A stretch of DNA of 31,831 nt, from IMG/VR virus record IMGVR_UViG_3300020123_000145, positions 1-31,831 of that record. The stretch is one strand, 5' to 3'. Position numbers and translations under genes: made by a program. The notes beneath the pieces are model-generated. The model did not search any database and had not been told where the DNA came from. It saw only the letters and a list, made by a program, of their open reading frames with translations. Shown here piece after piece: positions 1 through 6,709 of the stretch; within the stretch, counting starts at the first letter, position 1; every line of letters starts with the position of its first letter. The stretch comes from a virus.

Positions 1-10
1 AGCTGCGGCA

Positions 11-796
11 GTGCATCGGCTCGCGTCCGCTTCTGACCTGCTTGCGCGCGCCAGGAGCGCCGGCGCTGAGAAGGTCATCGTTGCACTGAGCGGCGGCAAG
101 GACTCGCTCGTTTGCCTCGACCTGGCGGTCAAGGCGCTGGGCGCGTCGAACGTCGTCGCCTTCTTCATGTACCTCGTGCCCGGCCTGGCCATCGAGGAAA
201 CACCAGTACGCGCCGCGGCACGGCGCTACGGCATCGAGCTCCTGTTCGTGCCCCATTGGGACCTCGGGCGCATGCTCAAGTACGCCGTGCTGCGGCCGCA
301 CATCATCGGCGCGGAGAAGTGGCGCGAGGTTCGGCTGGCCGACATCGAGCTGCTGGTGCGAAAGCGCACCGGGCTCGACTGGATCGTCTACGGCCACCGA
401 ATGGACGAATCGCTCGAGCGCCGCGGGATGTTGCGCGGCTGCGGCGGGGTCGACGAGAAGCACCGGCGGGTGTACCCGCTCATGCACTGGAAGGGCGCCG
501 ACTCGCTGGCGTACCTGCGCCTGCATCGGATCCCGGTGCCGTCGATGATGGGCGGCGCGCGCAACGCCGGCGTCGAGCTGACACCCGAGTGCCTGCACTT
601 CCTCCGCGAGCACCACCCTGCCGATTATGAGCGCATCCTGTCGGTTCTTCCCCGACGCCGGCGCGGTGCTGTTCCGCGCCGAGAAGTACGGCAAGGCGCT
701 CACAGCTGCCGACCGTGTGGCGCGCGCGAAGAAGACGCAGGGCTCGGTCTCGCCGACATATCGCAGCTGGGCGACGATGATTCGGCGCTGCCATGA
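11..796 (+). CDS. PAPS-reductase-like PP-loop ATPase, C-terminus frameshifted, possibly 5'-partial
   Basis: Phosphoadenosine-phosphosulfate-reductase/PP-loop family protein, which binds ATP and activates a substrate by adenylation, often in sulfur or base-modification chemistry. The PP-loop SGGKDS is at residues 27-32 after a hydrophobic strand, followed by a YGHRMDESLERRG segment (128-139) and a conserved block RRVYPLMHWKGADSLAYLR. The reading frame is open to the window edge and the GTG at 11 has no visible Shine-Dalgarno, so the true start may lie upstream. After residue 213 (about base 650) the frame becomes Arg-rich and unlike the family, while the +1 frame continues as FPDAGAVLFRAEKYGKAL, which looks like the natural continuation. 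The shift point contains CTTCCCCGA. Target unknown; neighbouring ParB-like and zinc-ribbon genes suggest a nucleic-acid role, which is inference. Confidence 0.8.
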   Translation: MHRLASASDLLARARSAGAEKVIVALSGGKDSLVCLDLAVKALGASNVVAFFMYLVPGLAIEETPVRAAARRYGIELLFVPHWDLGRMLKYAVLRPHIIGAEKWREVRLADIELLVRKRTGLDWIVYGHRMDESLERRGMLRGCGGVDEKHRRVYPLMHWKGADSLAYLRLHRIPVPSMMGGARNAGVELTPECLHFLREHHPADYERILSVLPRRRRGAVPRREVRQGAHSCRPCGAREEDAGLGLADISQLGDDDSALP

Positions 797-1007
797 TCCG
801 CGCGATTCGGGGTATGCGCGCCATGGCGGCGCCGGCGTCAAGGTGTGCGAGCGGTGGCGGGCGCGCGGCGGCTTCGAGGCGTTCAAGGCAGACGTCGGCG
901 AGCGACCGGGGCGCGAATACTCGCTGCGTCGCATCGACGAGTCGAAGGGATACGAGCCGGGGAATTGCGATTGGGTGGCGCGCAAGGCGGAGGCGAAGGA
1001 CGAATGA
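627..1007 (+). CDS. HNH/AP2-like phage DNA-binding domain; probable frameshifted C-terminal part of the PP-loop gene
   Basis: Residues about 39-126 match the small phage family with the pattern SPxYxxWxxMxxRC ... YxxxGGxGxKVCxRW ... FxxDxGERP ... LxRIDxxxxYEPxNCxW, often labelled HNH- or AP2-like. Visible landmarks are SPTYRSWATMIRRC, GAGVKVCERW, VGERPGREYSLRRID and GYEPGNCDW. The first ~38 residues (FPDAGAVLFRAEKYGKAL) instead read like the missing C-terminus of the upstream PP-loop protein. The ATG at 627 lies inside that gene and has no good ribosome-binding site, so this may not be an independent start; a +1 frameshift product or a sequencing indel are both possible. The canonical paired catalytic His of HNH nucleases is not evident, so DNA binding is safer than nuclease activity. 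It ends in an ATGA overlap with the next gene. Confidence 0.7.
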   Translation: MSASCRFFPDAGAVLFRAEKYGKALTAADRVARAKKTQGSVSPTYRSWATMIRRCHDPRDSGYARHGGAGVKVCERWRARGGFEAFKADVGERPGREYSLRRIDESKGYEPGNCDWVARKAEAKDE

Positions 1008-1255
1008 GCGCAGTGGGGAAAGATTTTGCCGACCTGATGCGCGTATTCGAGAATTCGCCGCGCCCGCTCACGCCAGCCGAGCTCGATGCGTTCGCTAGCG
1101 ATGGCGTTCTCGGCGTGCGGCTGGCGGCGTCTTCTGAGAGCGGCGAGCGCCCGCCGGTCACGATGTGGTGCCCCGTCTGCGGAGCCGGCGAGTACGTGCA
1201 CCCTCGCCAATGGAAGAAGTGCGAGTGCGGTGCGACGAGTTTCTGGGTGGACTGA
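1004..1255 (+). CDS. small zinc-ribbon protein
   Basis: 83-residue protein starting at the ATG that overlaps the previous stop (ATGA). The C-terminal part holds CPVC, then CEC about 20 residues later, a treble-clef or zinc-ribbon-like arrangement, and ends GATSFWVD. The N-terminal half (DFADLMRVFENSPRPLTPAELDAF, split here by description) looks helical. No specific family recognised. Translational coupling to both neighbours (ATGA upstream, TGATG downstream) places it in one operon with the PP-loop and ParB-like genes. A nucleic-acid or protein-binding role is only inferred from the zinc ligands. Confidence 0.65.
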   Translation: MSAVGKDFADLMRVFENSPRPLTPAELDAFASDGVLGVRLAASSESGERPPVTMWCPVCGAGEYVHPRQWKKCECGATSFWVD

Positions 1256-2088
1256 TGCCCAAGCCGACCCGCATCACCGACGCGCCCGGCAAGAGGAAGA
1301 TTGTTCAACCGTCGAAGCCAACGCGCGCCACTGACCTTCTCGATGTCTCCGGCGGCATGCCTCCGCTGTCGAGCTTCCAGGGCTACCGGCAGGGGCGCGT
1401 CGCGCGCCGCGACATCAAGAACGCCGCGTACAACCCGCGCACCATCGACAAGGCTGCGCGCAAGGAGCTCGAGCGGATCATCCGCTCCAAGAAGCTGGTC
1501 TCGTCCCTGACGTGGAACGAGCGCACGGGAAACCTGGTCGGCGGGCACCAGCGCCTGTCGATCCTCGACGCGCTCGAGGGCTCGGAGAATTACTCACTCG
1601 ACTGCGACATCGTGGACGTGTCGATCGAGGAGGAGCGCGAGCTCAACCTGCTGCTGAACAACCCCGACATCCAGGGGACGTACGACCCGCTGAAACTCGA
1701 GGAGCTGTTCAACCTCGGAGTCGACTTCAAGGCGGCGGGTTTCAGCGAGCTGCAGATTCAGGCGATGTTTCCCGACTCCGACGCGGTCAACTCGATGTTC
1801 TCGATCGACAAGCAGCCGGCCGAGGTGCAGCAGGCACACGGCGATCTCGAGGAGCTGCAGGGGCTGCAAGAGGCCGAGAAAGATCGCATCCGCGCCGAGA
1901 AGAAGGCGCACCGCGAGAAGGCCAAGACCGAAGACGACACCGAGTTCCGCGTGCTCGTGGTGTTCGCGAACCGCGAGGAGCGCGAGCACTTCATGGAGCT
2001 GCTGGGCGAAGACCCGAACGGGCGCTACCTCGACGGGCGCGACCTGATGGCGCATCTGGAGGCCGAGAGAATGGAGCGGGCGCAGTGA
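1255..2088 (+). CDS. ParB/sulfiredoxin-fold (ParB N-terminal-like) protein
   Basis: 277 residues. Residues ~52-130 carry the ParB/Srx N-terminal domain: NPRTI (60-64), a helix with RKELERIIRSKKLV, then NLVGGHQRLSILDAL with the diagnostic GGHQRL at 96-101. Next come a VSIEEERELNLLLNN block and a helical region, then a charged coiled-coil stretch (~200-245), and a C-terminal segment FRVLVVFANREEREHF that recurs in phage members of this family. In phages these proteins usually sit near terminase and DNA-modification genes, and many lack a partition role. The start is the ATG sharing one base with the previous stop (TGATG). No DNA-binding helix-turn-helix of full-length ParB is evident, so plasmid-type partitioning is unlikely. 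Function may be CTP or ATP binding or nuclease-like; this is unproven. Confidence 0.8.
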   Translation: MPKPTRITDAPGKRKIVQPSKPTRATDLLDVSGGMPPLSSFQGYRQGRVARRDIKNAAYNPRTIDKAARKELERIIRSKKLVSSLTWNERTGNLVGGHQRLSILDALEGSENYSLDCDIVDVSIEEERELNLLLNNPDIQGTYDPLKLEELFNLGVDFKAAGFSELQIQAMFPDSDAVNSMFSIDKQPAEVQQAHGDLEELQGLQEAEKDRIRAEKKAHREKAKTEDDTEFRVLVVFANREEREHFMELLGEDPNGRYLDGRDLMAHLEAERMERAQ

Positions 2089-2285
2089 AGGCGAAGATCA
2101 CCAGGCCGGACGGCACGACTATCGAGCTCGAGGGGACCAGTGCCGAGGTGCAGACCGTGGTGACGTGGCTGTCTCCTGCGCCGGCTCCAAATATCATGGG
2201 CTCCGTCATGCACTCGATTCTGCAGCCGGACCCGCTTAAAGTTCCGGCGCCGTTCTTTCCGCCATCGGGTCCAGGCGTTCCCTGA
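2085..2285 (+). CDS. small hypothetical phage protein
   Basis: 66 residues from a GTG that overlaps the upstream stop (GTGA). It opens KAKITRPDGTTIELEGTSAE, a beta-rich pattern seen at the start of many short phage proteins, and ends Pro-rich (VPAPFFPPSGPGVP). No catalytic motif or membrane segment is visible. Kept as a gene because of translational coupling and because it fills the operon without a gap. Confidence 0.5.
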   Translation: MKAKITRPDGTTIELEGTSAEVQTVVTWLSPAPAPNIMGSVMHSILQPDPLKVPAPFFPPSGPGVP

Positions 2286-2287
2286 CG

Positions 2288-2470
2288 ATGAAGCACCAGT
2301 CGAAAGATCGAGAGCTGTTCCTGCGCGCCATGGATCGCATCTGGCAGCGCAGCCAGGCGGATGCCGCGCGCAGCGGAGAGCGCACCGATATCGACCAGCG
2401 GCTGATCGCCGACGCGAGAATGAACGGCTGGAAGGCCCCGGGCGAGCGGCCGGCGAAGGCGCGCGCGTAG
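2288..2470 (+). CDS. small hypothetical protein
   Basis: 60 residues, ATG start two bases after the previous stop. Highly charged and probably helical (KDRELFLRAMDRIWQRS), with a basic C-terminus (GERPAKARA). Its stop codon directly abuts the next GTG start. No family recognised. Confidence 0.5.
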   Translation: MKHQSKDRELFLRAMDRIWQRSQADAARSGERTDIDQRLIADARMNGWKAPGERPAKARA

Positions 2471-2749
2471 GTGGCGCTGCGGCATCTTCTGGAGTGGGCC
2501 TGCGATGCATGCGGCAAGACCGCGCAGACGACGCGCGAGGTCTCAGACCCGCATTTCAAAGTGGACGCATCCTGCTTCCCGAATGGTTGGCGCACCGTCG
2601 ACCTGTCGGCCGGCGTCGCTTCCGAGCGGCCGCAGCTGAAGGTGTATTGCGGCGCCGAATGCAACAAGGCCGGCTTCGACGCCTTCGAGGCCGGCGTGAT
2701 CGAGTCGGCGAAGCGCGACGCTCGCGCGCGCTGGTTCGGGAAGAAGTAG
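2471..2749 (+). CDS. small Cys-containing hypothetical protein
   Basis: 92 residues, GTG start immediately after the preceding TAG. CDACGK near residues 11-16 and a later YCGAECNKAGFDAF segment could form one zinc site (CxxC ... CxxxC). The rest is a mixed alpha/beta pattern ending in basic RARWFGKK. It resembles the small zinc-binding proteins that flank phage terminase genes, but no named family is recognised. Confidence 0.55.
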   Translation: MALRHLLEWACDACGKTAQTTREVSDPHFKVDASCFPNGWRTVDLSAGVASERPQLKVYCGAECNKAGFDAFEAGVIESAKRDARARWFGKK

Positions 2750-2751
2750 CC

Positions 2752-3000
2752 ATGGAGCAGGCCACCGCCAGCGCGCTCGCCCCCGCGCGGCCGCCGCGCA
2801 CCGCGCGCGAGGTTCTGCACCTGATGTTCGGCGAGAAGCACGCGATGCATACCGTGATCAGGTGCATGGTCGTGCGCCGAGTCGTGGCGACCGTCTGGTG
2901 CTCCTGCGGCGCGCGCTGGCGAATCAATGATCGGTCCGCGATTCAAGCGCTCGCCAATGCCCCGAAGGCGAGAATCTGGGGCACTCCATGTCGTGTGTAA
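2752..3000 (+). CDS. small hypothetical protein with CSC pair
   Basis: 82 residues starting at the ATG two bases after the preceding stop. Contains HLMFGEKHAMHTVIRCMVV and a WCSCGARWRINDRSAI segment; the CxC and upstream Cys/His could bind metal. No known family. The context is a run of short accessory genes just upstream of terminase. Confidence 0.5.
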   Translation: MEQATASALAPARPPRTAREVLHLMFGEKHAMHTVIRCMVVRRVVATVWCSCGARWRINDRSAIQALANAPKARIWGTPCRV

Positions 3001-3023
3001 TGCGCGGGCGCGCTCGGTGATAC

Positions 3024-3725
3024 GTGGGCCGCAATGTCCAGATGATCAAGTGCGGCGCGAAATCGCGTCGCAATAACGGCAAGCCTTGTGAGAATTGGGC
3101 GGTCCACGGCGCGAAACGTTGCCGCATGCACGGCGGCACGCATCCGAAGGGCGGCGCGGCGCCGCAGGCGCTGCAGCGGCTCAAGCACGGCCTGTTCGCC
3201 AAGACGTTGACGCCCGATGAAGAGGCGGCGTTTCACGACGCGCTCATGGAGGCGCTCGAGGACCCCACGAAGGCGATGCTCGCGGACGCCCAATTCCTTC
3301 GAGTGAAGGCGGCGACGGTCGCCAAGCGCGCCGACGCGACGGGCATGTACACCGGCAAACAGTCGGCGGTGAAGCGGACCGAGCCGATCATCGATCAGAA
3401 CACCGGGCGGCCGATGTTCTATAGGACCGACGACGGCGAATCGAAGCCGGCTGTCACCGTCACCGAGACCGTCAGCGCCGAGCGCTGCGACGTCATCGGC
3501 CCCGTCTCCGAGCTCCTGATGCGCGCCGCTCGACTGACCGAGGCGAGCGTGATGCTGAAGAAGAAAGCCGGTCTGGTCGGCGACGAGGAAGTGGGCTCTC
3601 TCGACGAGGAGACGATGGCGGACATCTTGCGGCGCGAGTTCAACGACGCCGGCGCGCTGCACCGCGAGGACGACGATGGCCCTGAGAAATCTACGGGGGC
3701 TGGCGGCTCGCGACAAGGAGGGTGA
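3024..3725 (+). CDS. terminase small subunit-like protein
   Basis: 233 residues. The N-terminus has Cys10, Cys22, Cys33 and the MHGGTHPKG motif (HGG at 36-38), a zinc-finger-like arrangement (CGAK ... PC ... CRMHGG) typical of a class of phage small terminases and terminase-associated DNA-binding proteins. The middle and C-terminus are helical, with conserved-looking VSELLMRAARLTEASVML and acidic tail elements. It would recognise phage DNA and regulate the packaging motor. GTG at 3024 has a weak GGTGAT upstream; an in-frame ATG at 3042 is the alternative start. Its 3' end overlaps the large-subunit gene by 50 bases, which supports the pairing. Confidence 0.75.
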   Translation: MGRNVQMIKCGAKSRRNNGKPCENWAVHGAKRCRMHGGTHPKGGAAPQALQRLKHGLFAKTLTPDEEAAFHDALMEALEDPTKAMLADAQFLRVKAATVAKRADATGMYTGKQSAVKRTEPIIDQNTGRPMFYRTDDGESKPAVTVTETVSAERCDVIGPVSELLMRAARLTEASVMLKKKAGLVGDEEVGSLDEETMADILRREFNDAGALHREDDDGPEKSTGAGGSRQGG

Positions 3726-5025
3726 GCGCGAAGCGAAGATCCTTCGCCTCTGGGTCCGGCACTTCCACCCGTACCAACGCGAGTTCATCTTCGACGACTC
3801 GCTGATCTCGCTGTGGAACAAGGCCCGGCAGATCGGCTTCTCGCACGCGATCGCGGGCAGCGCGCTCAAGGACGCGCTCACCCAGCACGACACCAACATC
3901 GTGCTGTCGGCGTCGCAGGAGTTGTCGAGCGAGGTCCTCGACAAGACCAAGGCGCACGCGCGCGCGCTGGCGTCGATGGGTCTCAAGCGCGCGCGGCCGC
4001 GCATCTCGAACGCGACGCGCATCGTCCTGCCGAACAAGGGACGCGTCATCGCGCTGCCGGCCAACCCGCGCACGGCGCGCTCGTTCACGGGCAACGTCTA
4101 CTTCGACGAGTTCGCATACCACGACGACCCCAAGCGCATCTGGGACGCCGCCGCGGCAATGAAGACGCGGAAGACGTCCCAGGGCAAACGAAAGATCCGG
4201 CTCGTCTCGACGCCGAACGGCGCGCAGGGGCTGTTCTACGAATGGTTCACGACGCCGCCGAAGGGCTGGCGTGTCGGCGCCGTCGACATCGACATGGCGA
4301 TCGCGCAGGGCATGCGCGTCGACCTCGATGAGCTGTGGCAGCTCGCCGGCGGCGATGAGCGCATCTTCTCGCAGTGGTATCGCCTCGCGTTCCTTGACGC
4401 GGCGATGCAGTACATCCCGACGGCGATGGCCGATCGTGGTCGCGACTGGAAAGGCAAGATCCCCGACCTGTCGCAGTGCGAGCTCTACGCCGGCTTGGAC
4501 GTGGGGCGCGAGAACGATCTGACGGTGCTGTCGGTGATCGCGGTGTTCAACGAGATGTACGCGTTCGTGCTGCCGTTCATGTCGTGCAAGCGCACCAAGT
4601 TCGCGGCGCAGAAGCAAATGATTCACACGGCGCGCGAGATGTACCGGTGGAACAGCCTGCATGTCGACGCCGGCGGCCTAGGTACGCAACTGGCCGAGGA
4701 GCTCGTCGAGGAATTCGGCGAGGACGAGTGCTTCCCGATTTGGTTCACGCTCGAGGAGAAAGCCGACCTGGCGACGCGCGCGCTGCGCTGGCATCGCGAT
4801 GCCCGGCTGAAATACCCGCGCGGCGAATACGGCCAGCTGCTGCACAAAGAGACGATCTCGGTGCGACGCGTGGTCACCCCGAATGGAAACGTGGTCTACG
4901 ACGCGCCGCGCACATCGAGCGGCCACGGCGATCGCTTCTGGGCGACGGCGCTGGCGCTGCGCGGCGCCGGCGAGCCGCAATCTCCGCTCGGGATGGGGAT
5001 GGATCCGCTGCTGGCGGTGGCGTGA
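3676..5025 (+). CDS. terminase large subunit, Mu gp28-like
   Basis: 449 residues; the DNA-packaging ATPase/nuclease. The P-loop region is KARQIGFS (49-56), the variant Walker A seen in Mu-type terminases rather than a classical GKS/T. Walker B is VYFDEFA (141-147), and the coupling motif is STPNG (178-182). The RNase H-like nuclease domain shows GLDVGREND (Asp275), LHVDAGG (Asp331) and SGHGDRFW (Asp419) as the likely metal-binding acidic residues. Length and motif spacing fit an intact enzyme. It starts inside the small-subunit gene (ATG 3676) and is followed after 7 bases by a small zinc-type gene. The type of packaging (headful or transposition-linked) cannot be settled from this alone. Confidence 0.92.
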   Translation: MALRNLRGLAARDKEGEREAKILRLWVRHFHPYQREFIFDDSLISLWNKARQIGFSHAIAGSALKDALTQHDTNIVLSASQELSSEVLDKTKAHARALASMGLKRARPRISNATRIVLPNKGRVIALPANPRTARSFTGNVYFDEFAYHDDPKRIWDAAAAMKTRKTSQGKRKIRLVSTPNGAQGLFYEWFTTPPKGWRVGAVDIDMAIAQGMRVDLDELWQLAGGDERIFSQWYRLAFLDAAMQYIPTAMADRGRDWKGKIPDLSQCELYAGLDVGRENDLTVLSVIAVFNEMYAFVLPFMSCKRTKFAAQKQMIHTAREMYRWNSLHVDAGGLGTQLAEELVEEFGEDECFPIWFTLEEKADLATRALRWHRDARLKYPRGEYGQLLHKETISVRRVVTPNGNVVYDAPRTSSGHGDRFWATALALRGAGEPQSPLGMGMDPLLAVA

Positions 5026-5032
5026 GGTCGCA

Positions 5033-5218
5033 ATGCCCGAGTGCTTCAAATGCAAGGTTTCGCTTCGCCGAGGCGAGTCCATGACTCCGGGCAAGCTGAA
5101 GGCGTACGTGCGCGCCGATCGGTATGGCGGAAAGAACCTCGGGGATGCCTCGCGTATCAACCATGTCGCGTACGTCTGCCCGAGCTGCCACAAGACGCGC
5201 GCGGTAGGGGCGGCATGA
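5033..5218 (+). CDS. small double-CxxC zinc protein
   Basis: 61 residues with CFKC (residues 4-7) and CPSC near the C-terminus, the classic pair of knuckles of a small zinc ribbon; between them lies a basic segment GKLKAYVRADRYGG. Opens at ATG 5033 after terminase and ends in an ATGA overlap with the next tiny ORF. Function unknown; nucleic-acid binding is plausible. Confidence 0.6.
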   Translation: MPECFKCKVSLRRGESMTPGKLKAYVRADRYGGKNLGDASRINHVAYVCPSCHKTRAVGAA

Positions 5219-5331
5219 TCGACGCCTGGCGCTTCTGCGTGTACATGTACGGTCCGACGCCGAAGGCCGTGACCGAGTTTCTGTTTCATGCGGTGCCCGT
5301 CGTGGTGCGCGAGTACCTGCGCAAGCAATAG
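5215..5331 (+). CDS. tiny hypothetical protein
   Basis: 38 residues beginning MIDAWRFCVYMYGPTPKAV and ending in a basic tail. The ATGA overlap with the zinc-protein gene is the main support. No motif recognised. It is followed by a 63-base gap that contains one arm of an inverted repeat. Confidence 0.4.
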   Translation: MIDAWRFCVYMYGPTPKAVTEFLFHAVPVVVREYLRKQ

Positions 5332-5352
5332 AGAACGTCGCAGACGACTGAG

Positions 5353-5376
5353 CCCGCTCTGCGCGGCAACGAAGCC
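5353..5376 (-). repeat. inverted repeat, left arm (24 nt)
   Basis: The reverse complement of 5353-5376 matches 5705-5728 at 22 of 24 positions (the only difference is TT versus CC in the middle). The arm lies in the gap upstream of the gene at 5395. Within it, CGCGGC (5362-5367) and GCCGCG (5374-5379) form a 6-bp hairpin with loop AACGAA, just before the GAGG ribosome-binding site at 5385-5388. Confidence 0.8.
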
Positions 5377-5394
5377 GCGGAAAGCGAGGCAGCG

Positions 5395-5661
5395 ATGGAA
5401 CGAGAGCTGAAGATCGGGGCATTCGTCAAAGTGGTCGACGAAGTGGGCGTCACGCACGACGGGCTCGTCACGAATCAGTGGGGCACCGCGAAGGTGAAGG
5501 ACGGCGACGCCGGCCCTTGCATCAACGTGCTCTACGTCGTCGACGACCCGGCTCGGCGCGATCCCTACGGCAACCAGATCGAGCGCCTGTCGTCGTGCTC
5601 GCACAAGCGCAGCACGTCCGCACCCGGCCGCTACTGGTACTTCCCCGACGAGACGTTCTAG
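5395..5661 (+). CDS. hypothetical protein inside inverted-repeat cassette
   Basis: 88 residues; beta-rich, beginning MERELKIGAFVKVVDEVG with HDGLVTNQWGTAKV, an SH3/KOW-like pattern, and ending in GRYWYFPDETF. GAGG at 5385-5388 precedes the ATG. The gene is bracketed by the two arms of a 24-nt inverted repeat (5353-5376 and 5705-5728). No family is recognised with confidence. It could be an accessory or cargo gene rather than a core phage gene. Confidence 0.6.
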   Translation: MERELKIGAFVKVVDEVGVTHDGLVTNQWGTAKVKDGDAGPCINVLYVVDDPARRDPYGNQIERLSSCSHKRSTSAPGRYWYFPDETF

Positions 5662-5704
5662 TTCCGCGCCCGACGCGGTGCCAATGAGGTGCCGTCAGCG
5701 TTCG

Positions 5705-5728
5705 GGCTTCGCCGCCGCGCAGAGCGGG
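5705..5728 (+). repeat. inverted repeat, right arm (24 nt)
   Basis: Partner of 5353-5376 (22/24 identity after reverse complement). It lies in the 87-base gap 5662-5748, seven bases before the AAGGAG ribosome-binding site of the lipoprotein-like ORF. The same gap also has a small CCGCG/CGCGG hairpin (5664-5678) without a T-run. Confidence 0.8.
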
Positions 5729-5748
5729 TTCTTCAAGGAGATCTTCTC

Positions 5749-5829
5749 ATGAGGCTTCTTTTCGTCGCGCTGTGCGCGCTTGCGTGCATCGGCTGTGTGT
5801 CCAGGTCGAGTGTCGGCGTCTCGCAATAG
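5749..5829 (+). CDS. lipoprotein signal fragment ended by in-frame TAG
   Basis: ATG 5749 has a good ribosome-binding site (AAGGAG at 5735-5740). It encodes MRLLFVALCALACIGC, a basic n-region, hydrophobic core and a lipobox-like CIGC (Cys16) or ALAC (Cys13), then ten residues to a TAG at 5827-5829. The frame stays open beyond the TAG and runs straight into the Cys-rich ORF ending at 6318, so this looks like the export signal of that protein. The 26-residue peptide could instead be a real short lipopeptide (entericidin-like in size), which I think less likely. Confidence 0.55.
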   Translation: MRLLFVALCALACIGCVSRSSVGVSQ

Positions 5830-5865
5830 GCGATCGACATTGCCGACGGCGGCGCGGATGCGGCG

Positions 5866-6318
5866 ATGGATATGGCAACGGTGTCGGACCTCTCCTTCGT
5901 TTGCCCGGACGGCGCCATTTGCGCGAGCCAGCCCGACGGCGGTTGCGATCCGATTCGCTGGGACACGTCGTGTGGCCCCGGGCTCGTCTGCGCCACGGAT
6001 GGCACGTGCGGCGTCTCGTGCGGCGGAGGAAACGTCGTGTGCAGCGCGCCGATGCTCTGCACGGTCTTCGGCGATGTCTCGCACAATTGCGTCCCGCCGT
6101 GTTCAATGGCTGGTCAGGTCGTCTATCGCCCAGCCCCGCACAACAACTGCGACGCGCGCGCGCTTCTGAAAGAGGAGCCCACCGGCAAATGCTTCGTTCC
6201 GTGCTGGTACGACGAGTGCACTTTGCTGGGCGACAACTTCTGCGGTGAGCCGATGAATCTCACCACGGTAAAAGACCGCAAGCGCCTATACGAAGCCTTC
6301 CAGCGAATCGTGCAGTAA
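5866..6318 (+). pseudogene. Cys-rich secreted domain, separated from its signal by an amber codon
   Basis: 150 residues from the first ATG after the TAG, in the same frame as the signal fragment at 5749. It holds 16 cysteines, with spacing such as CGPGLVC, CGVSCGGG, CVPPC and CFVPCWYDEC, which suggests a disulfide-rich exported protein. The linker between TAG and this ATG (AIDIADGGADAAMD) is Asp/Ala-rich, like lipoprotein linkers. No Shine-Dalgarno precedes 5866, arguing against independent initiation and for readthrough, suppression or a mutated gene (CAG to TAG is one change). It has no phage-structural look and could be host-derived cargo. If read through, the full product would be 189 residues plus the residue inserted at the TAG. 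Confidence 0.6.
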
Positions 6319-6323
6319 GGCTA

Positions 6324-6434
6324 ATGAACGCCATCTGGCGACGCCGACGCGCGTCGCCTACTCGCGCGCCGAGCGGCGATGCAGACGGGGAGGGCGGCGC
6401 GCGCCCGAACCGTCACGCGTTTCACCCATGGTGA
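6324..6434 (+). CDS. doubtful 36-residue ORF
   Basis: ATG 6324 five bases after the preceding stop; the product is Arg-rich (MNAIWRRRRASPTRAPSG). There is no ribosome-binding site beyond a weak AAGG in the preceding stop region, and no motif. It may be only leader sequence for the next gene. Listed because otherwise 6319-6445 holds nothing I can identify. Confidence 0.2.
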   Translation: MNAIWRRRRASPTRAPSGDADGEGGARPNRHAFHPW

Positions 6435-6445
6435 GCGGAGGCTAC

Positions 6446-6709
6446 ATGGAAGACGAGAAGTTGTTGCAGAAGCTCCAAGATGCGATCGAGACCGTCGTCG
6501 AGCAGCAGGCAGAAGCGCTCGAGCGCGGGATCATCATGGAGCCGGCGCAGCGCAGCGCGAAATGGGCCGAGGGGCCGATGGCCGATATCGGCTTCGCCCT
6601 GAACCTGCTCGAGAGCATCCGCAGCATCCGCGCGCGCAACAAGGTCGTGCAGCACATCGAGGCGCACCACGCCAAGGTGTCGGCCGCGGCGGCGAAGGGC
6701 AGCTCGTGA
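6446..6709 (+). CDS. small helical hypothetical protein
   Basis: 87 residues from ATG 6446, chosen over the upstream in-frame ATG at 6428 because GGAG (6437-6440) is well spaced to it. Helical throughout (EDEKLLQKLQDAIETVVEQQ; later ALNLLESIRSIRARNKVV), coiled-coil-like. GTGA overlap with the next gene. Family unknown. Confidence 0.55.
   Translation: MEDEKLLQKLQDAIETVVEQQAEALERGIIMEPAQRSAKWAEGPMADIGFALNLLESIRSIRARNKVVQHIEAHHAKVSAAAAKGSS

Noticed and set aside
3676-5025. Broken terminase because Walker A lacks GKS/T
   Set aside because: KARQIGFS is the variant form seen in Mu-type large terminases; all other motifs are intact.
6379-6705. Upstream extension of the 6706 gene from ATG 6379
   Set aside because: It would overlap the coupled gene at 6446; the GTG at 6706 overlapping the stop is the better start.
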